Shown here: positions 16,781 to 24,927 of the stretch, one piece after another
Layout of the letters: each line of letters starts with the position of its first letter
How positions within the stretch are numbered: position 1 is the stretch's first letter
Program-made: the position numbers and the translations under genes
Source: Chloroflexota bacterium
Lineage (GTDB): Bacteria > Vulcanimicrobiota > JAMCWD01
Direction of reading: 5' to 3'
Length of the DNA: 58,857 bases
Assembly: GCA_023475345.1 (NCBI GenBank)
Contig: JAMCWD010000005.1
Span: forward strand, 1-58,857
Notes under the pieces: model-generated
Seen by the model: the letters and a program-made list of their open reading frames with translations, nothing else
Databases searched by the model: none
Told to the model about the DNA's origin: nothing

Positions 16781-17641
16781 TTATATCCACGTTATATCGG
16801 GCTTGCCGTAGGGCACCTGGCGGGAATACCTAATATTGGGATATCCCAGGATGACACATGCATAAACGCCATTCCCTTCGGGCACTCCGAGCTTGCTCTT
16901 CAATTCCGGGTTTCTTGCAGACCCTGTAACAAAGCCTATCAAACATGTCCCCAGTCCCCTTGCCTGTGCCGCAAGCATCAGGTAAGTCACAGCGAGCCAG
17001 CAATTTGCCTCCGCTGAAAAATCCGCCGACGGATGATGTATTATGACCGCTGCGGGCGCTTTATATAATATCGGGTCGGCTTCCTCCGGCGCATTATCAA
17101 TCAATTCTGTAAAGAAAGGGGCCGCTTCCCTCATGGATTCAAGCCTTTCTTTGCCTATTGCCATCCCGACAAAAAATCTCCCCAGGGGACTTTTTAATTT
17201 TTCTAATAAACCATGCATTGTTTTTCTTGTCAAAGCGGATATTTCTTTCAGCCTTTGCCTGTCTGTAATGACAGTAAATTTAACATCTCTGTTATTACAA
17301 CCCGTCGGGGCAAGAGACGCCGTCTCAACCAAATCTTTCAATATTTCCCTGGGAACCGGCTCATCTTTATACTGCCTGACGGACCTCCTGGTACGGATCA
17401 AGAAATCAAGAGCCCCTGCGGGATCTTCAGGCTCAGGAGGGAACGGCCCGGCTTCCCCCCATGACGTCTTTATCGCGCCTTCGGGACATATCGCCACACA
17501 ATGCCCGCACCTGTTACAAATCTCCGGGTGCTCGACTACGGGCGGGATGCCCTTTGTATGTTTGAAAACTATTTTACAGACCTTCGAGCATAAATTACAA
17601 CCGGTACACTTTTCGTTATCGACAGTAATCTGTTGTATCAT
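16781..17641 (-). CDS. Ferredoxin-nitroreductase family protein
   Basis: N-terminal ferredoxin domain with two 4Fe-4S motifs (CTGCNLCSKVC and CNRCGHCVAICP, residues ~12-60) joined to a nitroreductase domain (RTRRSVRQYKDEPVPREIL, then LAPTGCNNRD and TYLMLAAQARGLGTCLIGF), which binds FMN. It would carry out NAD(P)H- or ferredoxin-linked two-electron reductions; the substrate is unknown. ATG 17641 has GGAGG 5 nt upstream (17647-17651); the longer frame opens at TTG 17659. It sits alone on the minus strand between two pilin operons and has a terminator-like hairpin of the neighbouring operon upstream. No functional link to pili is evident. Confidence 0.88.
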   Translation of the reverse strand: MIQQITVDNEKCTGCNLCSKVCKIVFKHTKGIPPVVEHPEICNRCGHCVAICPEGAIKTSWGEAGPFPPEPEDPAGALDFLIRTRRSVRQYKDEPVPREILKDLVETASLAPTGCNNRDVKFTVITDRQRLKEISALTRKTMHGLLEKLKSPLGRFFVGMAIGKERLESMREAAPFFTELIDNAPEEADPILYKAPAAVIIHHPSADFSAEANCWLAVTYLMLAAQARGLGTCLIGFVTGSARNPELKSKLGVPEGNGVYACVILGYPNIRYSRQVPYGKPDITWI

Positions 17642-17705
17642 ATTTTCCTCCGGAATCAAGATTTCTTTTTATTGTTTTTCCACCTTGTAACAGGGAGCAT
17701 AAAGA

Positions 17706-17734
17706 AAGGACGCCCTGATGGGAAAAGCGTCCTT
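17706..17734 (-). terminator. Terminator of the second pilin operon
   Basis: Stem AAGGACGC (17706-17713) with GCGTCCTT (17727-17734). On the minus strand the hairpin is followed by TTTCTTTA, placing it 26 nt after the end of PilX-like copy 2. Confidence 0.8.
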
Positions 17735-17759
17735 AATTTTACCATGCGGAGAATAAAAT

Positions 17760-19088
17760 TTAAAGTTCCTGCCAGGCGGTTATGGCCATATCAACTCCGG
17801 TGAAAGGCCCGTAATTTTCCATATCTACATCGCGGTGAACCATCGGGTTGCCGTTACTTGTAAACGTATCGGAAATAATCGAGCCGTAGAAATCGGCATT
17901 TCCGTTATAATGGACCTGTGCCGACGGTGCATAAACTCCCATATAAGCAGTAGCGTTTCCGCCCAGGTGAATTGAAGTGCATGTTTCAGTTCCTATCAGC
18001 ATCATATTTTTAGGCAACCGAGTCGTATTACAGAATCCCTGTCCCGTATCATGAACGTTACCTTCGACATAAATGGTAGCCTGCCCGGAAGTAACGGAGA
18101 TCTTTCCCTGGCCGGTCAACTGGATATTACCTGTAAAAACATAGGTGCCCGGGCTTAATATGACCTCGCCCTGCCCGGTAACGGTAATATCGGTATAAGT
18201 CCCGGGAGAAATGGTGTTAGTGCCTCCGCTGTAAGACAGGCTTCCCAGGTTGGTGCCTGAAGGCGCTGCTATATTCGGCAGGGGGAGCAATGATGATGCA
18301 ACCACTTTATCTCCGTAAATTACCGTATGAGATCCCTCCGAAATTGAAGTATCGATATCGCCTCCCGGACCTACCTGAACATTGCCTCCTATAGCTGTAT
18401 GGGCGCCGAGACTTACGACGGAACTTCCGTTTGCATTTGTTCCTACCGGCGCTTTTGTATAACTTGCGGTGGCTGAGTATGTACCCTCGGCCGAATTCCA
18501 GCTATCGGTACCGCCGTGGCCTGTAAACGTCAATGATCTATTGGCAAAAATTGCAAAGTCCCCCCAGACGGATCGAGGAGACGGTTTTACCGAGGCGAAA
18601 ACCACCCGCGCCGAATTCTGGTTACTGGTTGAAGACCTACCAACACTGATGATCTGGTAAGTCCCCGCAGGAACTGTTCCTGTACCGAAACAACCGTCGG
18701 CAGCCGAGGTGCCCGCAACATTGTTTACGGAATAATAAGGAGTCCCCGGCACGGGAGTCCCGAAACTTATAGAATAAGTGGCATTAGTGCCCGGTACCTG
18801 CTTGTTATTGAAGCCCGCAGACCATAGATCCCCGGGGTTAATCTGAGAAAATGAGGTGTAACCTGAACTCCACGCCGAACTGTTCAGTATTTCATTCATG
18901 GCATCTGCAAGGCCGGCCTGCGCCGCTTCGAACGCCTGTGTGTCCTGGCTAAACTTGGTTGCGAAAGAAGTGGAAAGCGAACATAAGGACATCAGCGAGA
19001 AACCCAGCATCGCAACCACGAGGGTTATCCAGATAGCTGCAAGCACCGCCGATCCTTTTCTCTTCCTTTTTAAATTCATCTTCTTCAC
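17760..19088 (-). CDS. PilX-like minor pilin with large beta-rich domain (copy 2)
   Basis: A 442-residue paralogue of the copy at 14.7-16.1 kb: same leader type (GSAVLAAIWITLVVAMLGF), same AFEAAQAGLADAMNEI start of the globular part, and the same C terminus (MAITAWQEL). Shared internal blocks include VPAGTYQIISVGRS, TSIHLGGNATAYMGVYAP and HYNGNADFYGSI. The central domain consists of short Gly/Ser/Thr strands consistent with a beta-helix. It is the last gene of a four-gene minus-strand operon and ends just before a terminator. It likely sits at the pilus tip; the ligand or cargo is unknown. Confidence 0.85.
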   Translation of the reverse strand: MKKMNLKRKRKGSAVLAAIWITLVVAMLGFSLMSLCSLSTSFATKFSQDTQAFEAAQAGLADAMNEILNSSAWSSGYTSFSQINPGDLWSAGFNNKQVPGTNATYSISFGTPVPGTPYYSVNNVAGTSAADGCFGTGTVPAGTYQIISVGRSSTSNQNSARVVFASVKPSPRSVWGDFAIFANRSLTFTGHGGTDSWNSAEGTYSATASYTKAPVGTNANGSSVVSLGAHTAIGGNVQVGPGGDIDTSISEGSHTVIYGDKVVASSLLPLPNIAAPSGTNLGSLSYSGGTNTISPGTYTDITVTGQGEVILSPGTYVFTGNIQLTGQGKISVTSGQATIYVEGNVHDTGQGFCNTTRLPKNMMLIGTETCTSIHLGGNATAYMGVYAPSAQVHYNGNADFYGSIISDTFTSNGNPMVHRDVDMENYGPFTGVDMAITAWQEL

Positions 19089-19110
19089 ATCCTTGCCGGG
19101 TTATATGCCG

Positions 19111-19734
19111 TCAGTTCCGCATGGTAATCGTTCCGCTTACCACAGAAGTATTATTTTGATCGAACAAACTTTTTTGAGTTGAGATGCTGACATCTATGGT
19201 CGATGACGAAGTATGCGTGGCAAAAGAAATATTGCCGGCGTTGAAAGCCGCCACTTTACCCAGGCCGTTACAATAATTTGTAAGCTCGGTGCTCGTCAAG
19301 GGCACAGGGGTGGAACTAGGGACGCTTGCATTTGTTACTTCACGTCTAAGCAGCTTGGTTTCACCGCTGGGGATATAGTAAATTATATATTTCTGCCATA
19401 ACATCTTCCCTTCGCTGTTTAAAGTGATGCTGCCGTTATTATAGCCGGAGAGCATGCTTATAGCCTTAAGGGAGCCGGTAAGCGTGGTTATGCTGTCCAT
19501 TGTAGATGATTGGAGGTCTCTGGACATGGATTCGAAACCAAGCCGGGCATTTAACTGTACATCGCTCCTTACATCCCCCATGAGCCAGAATTTTTTTGCA
19601 GAGATAAGCATCTCGTATGTAAGGCCGAATATAAGTACAAGCAATACCGCGCTTACCAGAACCTCGCTTATGGTGAAAGCGCGTCTCCTTGATTTTAAAT
19701 CACCGGGTATTTCCCCCCGAGAAGTAAACTTCAT
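19111..19734 (-). CDS. PilW/GspJ-like prepilin
   Basis: A 207-residue prepilin. The processing region RRRAFTISEVL has Ala instead of Gly at -1, which PilD-type peptidases can tolerate, and Glu5. Then LVSAVLLVLIFGLTYEML forms the helix. The ORF stays open upstream because the glycine/histidine codon repeat of the previous gene reads as Met-Val repeats in this frame; the true start is ATG 19734 (AGGA 9 nt upstream) or 19740. It follows the PilV-like gene by about 20 nt and precedes PilX-like copy 2. The soluble part contains KYIIYYIPSGETKLLRREV, the PilW-like pattern. Confidence 0.85.
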   Translation of the reverse strand: MKFTSRGEIPGDLKSRRRAFTISEVLVSAVLLVLIFGLTYEMLISAKKFWLMGDVRSDVQLNARLGFESMSRDLQSSTMDSITTLTGSLKAISMLSGYNNGSITLNSEGKMLWQKYIIYYIPSGETKLLRREVTNASVPSSTPVPLTSTELTNYCNGLGKVAAFNAGNISFATHTSSSTIDVSISTQKSLFDQNNTSVVSGTITMRN

Positions 19735-19753
19735 GCTCATACTTCCTTTTTTA

Positions 19754-20371
19754 TTAATTATGCCCATTACCATGACCATGACCATGACCCCCGCCCGAAT
19801 CATCGTCTCCACCAGTATCGCCACCGCCTGTGTTACCACCACCTCCTGAATCATCACCTCCACCGGCGTCTCCTCCGCCGCCGGTGTCACCACCGCCTAC
19901 TTCTCCGCCGCCGGTACCGCCTCCCAGACTGCCGCCGGAACTCCCGCTGGTATTGCCGAAAACAAGAGTTGAAGTCGTCAATGTTCTCCTTCCGACATTT
20001 CCATCCCATGTAACAGTTGCAGTTATCTGCTTGAGGTTTGAACTTATATCCGAAATAGCCGTGGAATAATTGAACGTAACGCTGGATACGGCCCCGTTGA
20101 AAACCTCGTCGGAAGTAACCTGGCCGCTGGTGGGAGCAAGGCTCTCAAAGTCCTGGGAACGCTGCTGCTCGAGGACGTTCTGAGCAATTGAAGAAGCTTT
20201 CGATATATTGCCGCTATGTTTCAGAAATGCATGGCCTGATGAGAATACCGATGCTATGCCTAAAAAGACCAAGGTTAATATTACCAGGCAGATAAGGACT
20301 TCTATTAATGAATAGGCCCTTGACGTCCTTCCCCTTTTTTCAAACCCTGCGATTTCAATTGCTTTATTCAT
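19754..20371 (-). CDS. PilV-like prepilin with Gly/Asp-rich, His-rich tail
   Basis: Residues 1-~145 are a PilV-like prepilin: leader then SRAYSLIEVLICLVILTLVFLG, with Ala at -1 and Glu5. It parallels the PilV-like copy at 16.1-16.6 kb (SGHAFLKHSGNISKASSIAQ). After TSTLVFGNT it carries an extra ~60 residues of GGG, GGGD and GGGE units (for example GGGDTGGGGDAGG), ending GHGHGHGNGHN. Alternating His-Gly could bind metal, and the acidic glycine stretch is flexible and highly charged. The tail is encoded by a GC-rich repetitive tract and overlaps the frame of the next gene. Function of the tail is unknown. Confidence 0.87.
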   Translation of the reverse strand: MNKAIEIAGFEKRGRTSRAYSLIEVLICLVILTLVFLGIASVFSSGHAFLKHSGNISKASSIAQNVLEQQRSQDFESLAPTSGQVTSDEVFNGAVSSVTFNYSTAISDISSNLKQITATVTWDGNVGRRTLTTSTLVFGNTSGSSGGSLGGGTGGGEVGGGDTGGGGDAGGGDDSGGGGNTGGGDTGGDDDSGGGHGHGHGNGHN

Positions 20372-20445
20372 AGCCGCCTCTACCCCCGATCTTTTTAGCC
20401 GGTTTCTGCCGAATCATGAATTTACAAGGCCGGGAAAGCATATTA

Positions 20446-20922
20446 TTACAGGCCTCTTTTAACAATCACCACGCTTTCCTCTTCCTCAATATCACCGAAA
20501 TCTTTTATCAATTCCTGCTCCAAAGCCAGATCTTTAAGTTGAGTACCTGAAGTTTTAATTTCCCCTGTACCGGCATCGAGAGCCCCGATTGAATGACTCT
20601 GCAGTAACATGTTATATACTTTTTCTTTAAACTCATCCAGGCTCGCCTTTGTTGCCAGGGCGTTGTTTAACTGCTCATTAAGACGCCATATATAAAACAT
20701 CATCAAAAAGTTAAACCCAATAGACAAAGCAAGCAAAACGACCAGGATTATTACTCCCTGCTGTAAGCTCGCAAGCGCGGTCTGGACCGTTTCGGTTACA
20801 GCCTTCAAACCTGCCAGATCCGTTTCGGGCAGTTGTAGTGAGTATGCCAGGCCAGAAGATGCCGCAAACAACACAATAACTAGTAAACTTTGACTAACCA
20901 GGTTCATGATTTTCTTTTTCAT
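20446..20922 (-). CDS. Pilin-associated bitopic membrane protein (type A)
   Basis: A 158-residue protein of unrecognised family. It has a signal peptide (LVIVLFAASSGLAYS), a short exported segment, one transmembrane helix (GVIILVVLLALSIGFNFLMMFYIW) and a cytoplasmic coiled-coil-like region (LNEQLNNALATKASLDEF), ending in an acidic patch and SVVIVKRGL. The same layout recurs in two other genes of this region. ATG 20922 has AAGGAAG about 8 nt upstream; the frame opens earlier at 20940. It is the first gene of the PilV-PilW-PilX operon. A role in pilus assembly or docking is inferred from context only. Confidence 0.7.
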   Translation of the reverse strand: MKKKIMNLVSQSLLVIVLFAASSGLAYSLQLPETDLAGLKAVTETVQTALASLQQGVIILVVLLALSIGFNFLMMFYIWRLNEQLNNALATKASLDEFKEKVYNMLLQSHSIGALDAGTGEIKTSGTQLKDLALEQELIKDFGDIEEEESVVIVKRGL

Positions 20923-20940
20923 AAGCATCTTCCTTCGCAT

Positions 20941-21277
20941 CTTCCTTAAACATTGCGATTAATTTATTTCAATATCTGGCCTGTTTGAATTATATACTGA
21001 CAGGAGATCATTATCAATAATTCCAGCGAACTAAATTTGAGATTATATGCGCCATTATTACTAATTCCATAATGGAGAATAAAATAATCCTTCCGTGCTC
21101 CTGAATTCCGGGCGGTATTATATATCATCTATCTTTCAGACTAATAAACTAATAAAAAGATCGTTCCGTATAATATTTAAAAAAAGGTTGTAATAAGGTA
21201 AAATTTAACCAGGAACAGATATGTTTTGAATTATTCAAAATTATATAAATAGAGGCGAGGAAAATATAAAGGAGACT
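20941..21277. other. Divergent promoter region between two pilin operons
   Basis: An AT-rich, gene-free stretch between the divergent pilin operons. A 14-mer, AAAATAATCCTTCC (21081-21094), also occurs at 16707-16720, at nearly the same distance (about 140 nt) upstream of the first frame of the other minus-strand pilin operon. I could not fix a clear -35/-10 pair. The plus-strand gene has a good GGAG before its ATG. Confidence 0.5.
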
Positions 21278-21688
21278 ATGAATAAGGATAATGGCAGGGG
21301 AAAGGGATCTTCGGGATTTACGTTATATGAAGTAATGATCTCGGTATTTATATTTACCATAGGCATTCTTGCAATAATGGGGACTGTTCCGTGGCTCATC
21401 AAGGGCGCAAGGCAGGCGGAGATGTACACCAATGCATCGATGCTGTCCCAGTCTTATATGGAAGATATCCTTGCCGACCCTGACTTTAACGGTCTGACTA
21501 CCAATTATAACGATTCCTCCTCCACCCGCCGCGATATCACGGGGCATGTCGCATTCAAGGCAAACCTCAAAGTGGTGGACCGGAACGGTACCGGAGGTCT
21601 TGTTAAAGAAGTTACGGTAACCATCTTCTGGTATTCGGAAGGGAAAGAGAGCAGCTTTACAATTGTAAATCTGAGGAAACGGACTTAA
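21278..21688 (+). CDS. PilV/GspI-like prepilin
   Basis: A 136-residue prepilin with classic processing site SSG/FTLYEVM (Glu5) and helix ISVFIFTIGILAIMGTV. The soluble part contains EMYTNASMLSQSYMEDILA, the PilV/GspI pattern. The start has GGAG upstream (AAAGGAGACT). It opens the plus-strand cluster with PilW-like, PilX-like and a bitopic membrane protein, next genes being 1-4 nt apart. It is only weakly similar to the two minus-strand PilV-like copies. Confidence 0.87.
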   Translation: MNKDNGRGKGSSGFTLYEVMISVFIFTIGILAIMGTVPWLIKGARQAEMYTNASMLSQSYMEDILADPDFNGLTTNYNDSSSTRRDITGHVAFKANLKVVDRNGTGGLVKEVTVTIFWYSEGKESSFTIVNLRKRT

Positions 21689-21689
21689 T

Positions 21690-22238
21690 ATGAGTGCTTT
21701 TTTCAAAAAAAGAATACGGGGGGTCTCCTTATCGGAGATGCTTGTGGCGATGGGGGTTTTCGGTCTCCTGACGGCATTCCTCGCCCAATTTTATGTTCTG
21801 ATGACCCATACTTACGAAGAAGTGTCTGTCCATTCGGATATGCAGCGAACCATGCGTAACATATCGAACTGGATTTTCAGGGAAGTCCGCGAATCGGCTC
21901 CTTCAAGCGAATCCAACCTCCCGATTCTTGAGCCTACCAGTACAACAACAACCAGCACAATGCTCAGGTTTACCAGGCCCCAGGACCTTTTAAATCCCAG
22001 GAGTCCGGTATTCGAGACTATCCGCTATTATTATGACAGCAACAATAAACAGCTTATGAGAGGAATCGAAGGAAGCGCGGATGCCGATCGCGTCATAGCG
22101 GAAGGCATCACCACCTTATCTTTCACTTGGATCAACGATTATAAGATAAGGCTCGATTTCACCATTACCCGCGATATCGGCACCAGAACGGTTACGTCAA
22201 ACGGGGAAGTTTACCTCGCAACAAGGTACAGACCCTGA
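21690..22238 (+). CDS. PilW/GspJ-like prepilin
   Basis: A 182-residue prepilin: basic leader KKRIRG, cleavage before VSLSEMLVAMG (Glu5), helix VFGLLTAFLAQFYVLM. The soluble region contains RTMRNISNWIFREVRESAPSSES, RYYYDSNNKQLMRGI and AEGITTLSFTWI, the PilW/GspJ pattern where the reduced chain ends in a beta-strand. It begins 1 nt after the previous stop and ends just before the PilX-like gene, so these three are one transcription unit. Confidence 0.87.
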   Translation: MSAFFKKRIRGVSLSEMLVAMGVFGLLTAFLAQFYVLMTHTYEEVSVHSDMQRTMRNISNWIFREVRESAPSSESNLPILEPTSTTTTSTMLRFTRPQDLLNPRSPVFETIRYYYDSNNKQLMRGIEGSADADRVIAEGITTLSFTWINDYKIRLDFTITRDIGTRTVTSNGEVYLATRYRP

Positions 22239-22245
22239 AAGGGTG

Positions 22246-23724
22246 ATGAAAATGAAGACCATGCTTAAAAAACAAAAATCGGGATTCATGCTTGCCCTGA
22301 TAATGATTTTTATGGTCATCCTGTTTACCCTCGGGGCAGCCATATCCGCGCTGAGTTTCCCTGAATTTTTCTTCATAAACCGTCATGCGGGAAAAGTGGC
22401 CGCATTGCATGTCGCGGAAGCCGGGATTGTCGAAGCCATATACAGGATTGAGCAATTCTCAAATTATAATAGTTTCTCCGGCAGCATAAGCGCGGCATAT
22501 CCTCCAGGGTCTGGGACTTACGGGACTTACAACGTAACGATAACATCAGATCCCGGAAATGCGCAGGATACTTTCCAGATCTACAGGGTGGTTTCTCAAT
22601 CGACCCTGAACACAAACCCCTCTTATTCCCGCACTATCGAAACAATAATTGAAAGCACCAGCTTCTGCAGGTATGCATATTTCACCCACGTAGAAACTTT
22701 ACGCGGTTACGGCACCGCTATCTGGTTCAAAATGGGCGAATCGCTCGATGGACCTGCGCACAGCAACGACACCATAAGCATAAATTGGAATAATTACAGT
22801 TCCAACCCGCCTATATTTCTTGACAAGGTAACGACGGCGGAAAGTTTTTACTTTAACCCGAGTACTCCGAGCGGAAGCCAGTGGAAAGAAATTTACAAAT
22901 CGGGAACATCTGGATTCGAAACGAATGTCGGCCTCGTGAATTTTCCTCCTCTCACCGACTTTCAAAGAACTACATGCCTGGGCGGCATGACGGCGCCTAC
23001 CAGCGACGGCATTTATATCCCGAATAACGGGTCAAGCGTTACGGGTGGCCTGTATATTAAGGGCGACGTTAAACAAATGAAAGGAAAAACGGATGTCTCA
23101 GGTAACCAGCAATTGGAGATCACCCGCCGTGTAGGTTATTATGACCGTGTTTACACCGTAACGATGGATAAAGGAAATAACCGTACTGTATATACCGATT
23201 ATAGCGGCAACAGCACATACTACAGCGGCAACATGGACGGAATAGTTTACGTAAACGGGAACATACAGGACTTCAGGGGGACATTCACTGACAGGATGAC
23301 TGTTTTTACGCCGTCCGCCAATACCACCGAAATAAAAGATCACGTCCAGTATTCCCAGGACCCCAAGACGAACCCGGATTTCGACGGGGCGCTGGGCATC
23401 GTTTCCGGGGACGTTATTATAGACCAGAATGCCCCTTCGAACCTGAAAATCCAGGCTGCGATGCTGACCGCAAATACGACAGGCAACGGTTCTTTCTATT
23501 ATGAGTCTTATAACAACAACCCGGCAAAATACGATCTGAAAGTCCTCGGCTCTCTCAGCCAGGAAAACAGGGGCCCGGTAGGCACGTTTAATTCCTCTAC
23601 CGGTCAGCTTGTAACAGGCTATAATAAAGATTACCATTATGATACCAGGCTCGCTTACAGACCGCCTCCGTTTTTCCCCTGTACCGGTAAATACAGGGTT
23701 GCATTCTGGAAGATAATCCAGTAA
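22246..23724 (+). CDS. PilX/GspK-like minor pilin, DUF4900-like (copy 3)
   Basis: A 492-residue protein with a pilin-type N terminus (KSGFMLALIMIFMVILFTLGA) followed by ALHVAEAGIVEAIYRIE. The long beta-rich domain shares with DUF4900-type proteins the pattern GNIQDFRGTFTDRMTVF and the ending DTRLAYRPPPFFPCTGKY. It is thus related in role to, but clearly diverged from, the two minus-strand PilX-like proteins. ATG 22246 is preferred over GTG 22243. Third gene of the plus-strand pilin operon; likely a tip or priming pilin. Confidence 0.85.
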   Translation: MKMKTMLKKQKSGFMLALIMIFMVILFTLGAAISALSFPEFFFINRHAGKVAALHVAEAGIVEAIYRIEQFSNYNSFSGSISAAYPPGSGTYGTYNVTITSDPGNAQDTFQIYRVVSQSTLNTNPSYSRTIETIIESTSFCRYAYFTHVETLRGYGTAIWFKMGESLDGPAHSNDTISINWNNYSSNPPIFLDKVTTAESFYFNPSTPSGSQWKEIYKSGTSGFETNVGLVNFPPLTDFQRTTCLGGMTAPTSDGIYIPNNGSSVTGGLYIKGDVKQMKGKTDVSGNQQLEITRRVGYYDRVYTVTMDKGNNRTVYTDYSGNSTYYSGNMDGIVYVNGNIQDFRGTFTDRMTVFTPSANTTEIKDHVQYSQDPKTNPDFDGALGIVSGDVIIDQNAPSNLKIQAAMLTANTTGNGSFYYESYNNNPAKYDLKVLGSLSQENRGPVGTFNSSTGQLVTGYNKDYHYDTRLAYRPPPFFPCTGKYRVAFWKIIQ

Positions 23725-23748
23725 ACTGAAGGAAAGAACATAATCATA

Positions 23749-24186
23749 TTGGATAAAATTCCCATGTATAAAAGAGCTCTTTCGTTAACCGGCAGCATAT
23801 TGTCGCTGATGGTTTTTCTATCAATCTCTCCTGCAGCAGCTCTCAGCCTGCCAGAACTTGTCAGCGACGAAACTGTTCCTGTCAATTATTTCAATACCCT
23901 GATCCAGCAGCAGGGTACCGGGATTACTTTCCTGTACATTCTTATCCTGTTTTCTCTCCTGATAAACATCGGGTTTCTTTTCTCAATCTGGACAATGGAA
24001 AATTCAACTCAACAACTGCTGGAAAGAATGAGTAAAGTTTCTTCTTCTTTTGAAAAATTATCGAACATAATGGAAGAAAAAGAATTCTTCGGCGTGAATA
24101 AGGAACATCTCGAATCGTTATCTTTATTGAAAGAAGATGACGACGAGGAAGATTACATAGAAACCGTCAAGACTTTCCCTGTTTAG
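23749..24186 (+). CDS. Pilin-associated bitopic membrane protein (type B)
   Basis: A 145-residue protein that I do not recognise. Layout: signal peptide (LTGSILSLMVFLSISPAAALS), short exported segment, transmembrane helix (GITFLYILILFSLLINIGFLFSIW), heptad-like region (TQQLLERMSKVSSSFEKLSNIM) and acidic C terminus (KEDDDEEDYIETVKTFPV). The frame starts at TTG 23749; ATG 23764 is the alternative. It is the last gene of the plus-strand pilin operon and parallels the first gene of the minus operon in topology. A docking or assembly role is inferred from position. Confidence 0.65.
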   Translation: MDKIPMYKRALSLTGSILSLMVFLSISPAAALSLPELVSDETVPVNYFNTLIQQQGTGITFLYILILFSLLINIGFLFSIWTMENSTQQLLERMSKVSSSFEKLSNIMEEKEFFGVNKEHLESLSLLKEDDDEEDYIETVKTFPV

Positions 24187-24216
24187 GGAATTTGAAAATC
24201 ACACACAGGATCAAGA

Positions 24217-24759
24217 TTAGATATCGGTAATCTCAATTACGGAATCCGAATGTTTTCCGCCGCCCTCAAGCTGCTGCTGCAGTTTTCTTGCAAACTCCGA
24301 AGCGGCCTTTAAATGGAAAGCGGCCGATACGGCTACCGTACGGTTTTCAAGCGCCCGTCTCATATATAAATACAGGGCCAGATTACCCACGAGAGAAAGA
24401 AACAATATGACTGCAAGAATTATTACCAGCGTTCTCTGGCCTTCAAGCACGCCTACGGCGGCTTCTTTCTGTTCCTTAAGTTGCTGCGCTCTTGCCTCTT
24501 TTTCGGCCTCATCCGATTCTTTCATTGTAGCGGCCTTGTATTCTTCAGAATCGGGCTCGAGAATTACCTGTTCGGAAGGGGGAGAGGGCCTGGGAGGAGG
24601 AAATACATTTCCCTTTTCCGGCGCCTGCCTTTCATCGCCAGGAATAATGCCGTCCGGAACGCCTTCGTTAACATTATAATTATCCTCCGCCCACGAAGGC
24701 GCTATAGAAACAAGAACCATTAAAAGCAATATAATTGATATGAGAGTTGTATTGCGCAA
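24217..24759 (-). CDS. Pilin-region bitopic membrane protein (type C)
   Basis: A 180-residue protein of unknown family: signal peptide (IILLLMVLVSIAPSWAED), an exported, proline- and glutamate-rich region (residues ~25-100, charged, probably helical in KESDEAEKEARAQQLKEQ), a transmembrane helix (LVIILAVILFLSLVGNLALYLYM) and a C-terminal amphipathic stretch ending SDSVIEITDI. It matches the layout of the two other bitopic proteins here but has the longest exported part. It converges on the plus-strand operon. Confidence 0.65.
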   Translation of the reverse strand: MRNTTLISIILLLMVLVSIAPSWAEDNYNVNEGVPDGIIPGDERQAPEKGNVFPPPRPSPPSEQVILEPDSEEYKAATMKESDEAEKEARAQQLKEQKEAAVGVLEGQRTLVIILAVILFLSLVGNLALYLYMRRALENRTVAVSAAFHLKAASEFARKLQQQLEGGGKHSDSVIEITDI

Positions 24760-24883
24760 TTAAATCTGCTCCAGGCTACAATCTTAAATATCTGAGTACA
24801 ATTGTATCCAAATCGCCAAAAAAAGCAACATGCAAATTGAACTATAAATTAATAAAACAAGGACTAATTTTATGGGATTAAAA

Positions 24884-24907
24884 AAGGGCGCCGGAAGACG
24901 CCCTTTA
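24884..24907 (-). terminator. Terminator of the zincin gene
   Basis: Stem AAAGGGCG (24884-24891) with CGCCCTTT (24900-24907). On the minus strand it is followed by TTTTTT, just after the end of the large gene at 24.9 kb. Confidence 0.82.
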
Positions 24908-24927
24908 AATTTACCTGGGATTATTAT

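Noticed and set aside
19735..19893. Upstream extension of the PilW-like frame (MVMVMVMG repeats)
   Set aside because: It is the GHGHGHG codon repeat of the preceding gene read in another frame; the pilin leader begins at 19734.
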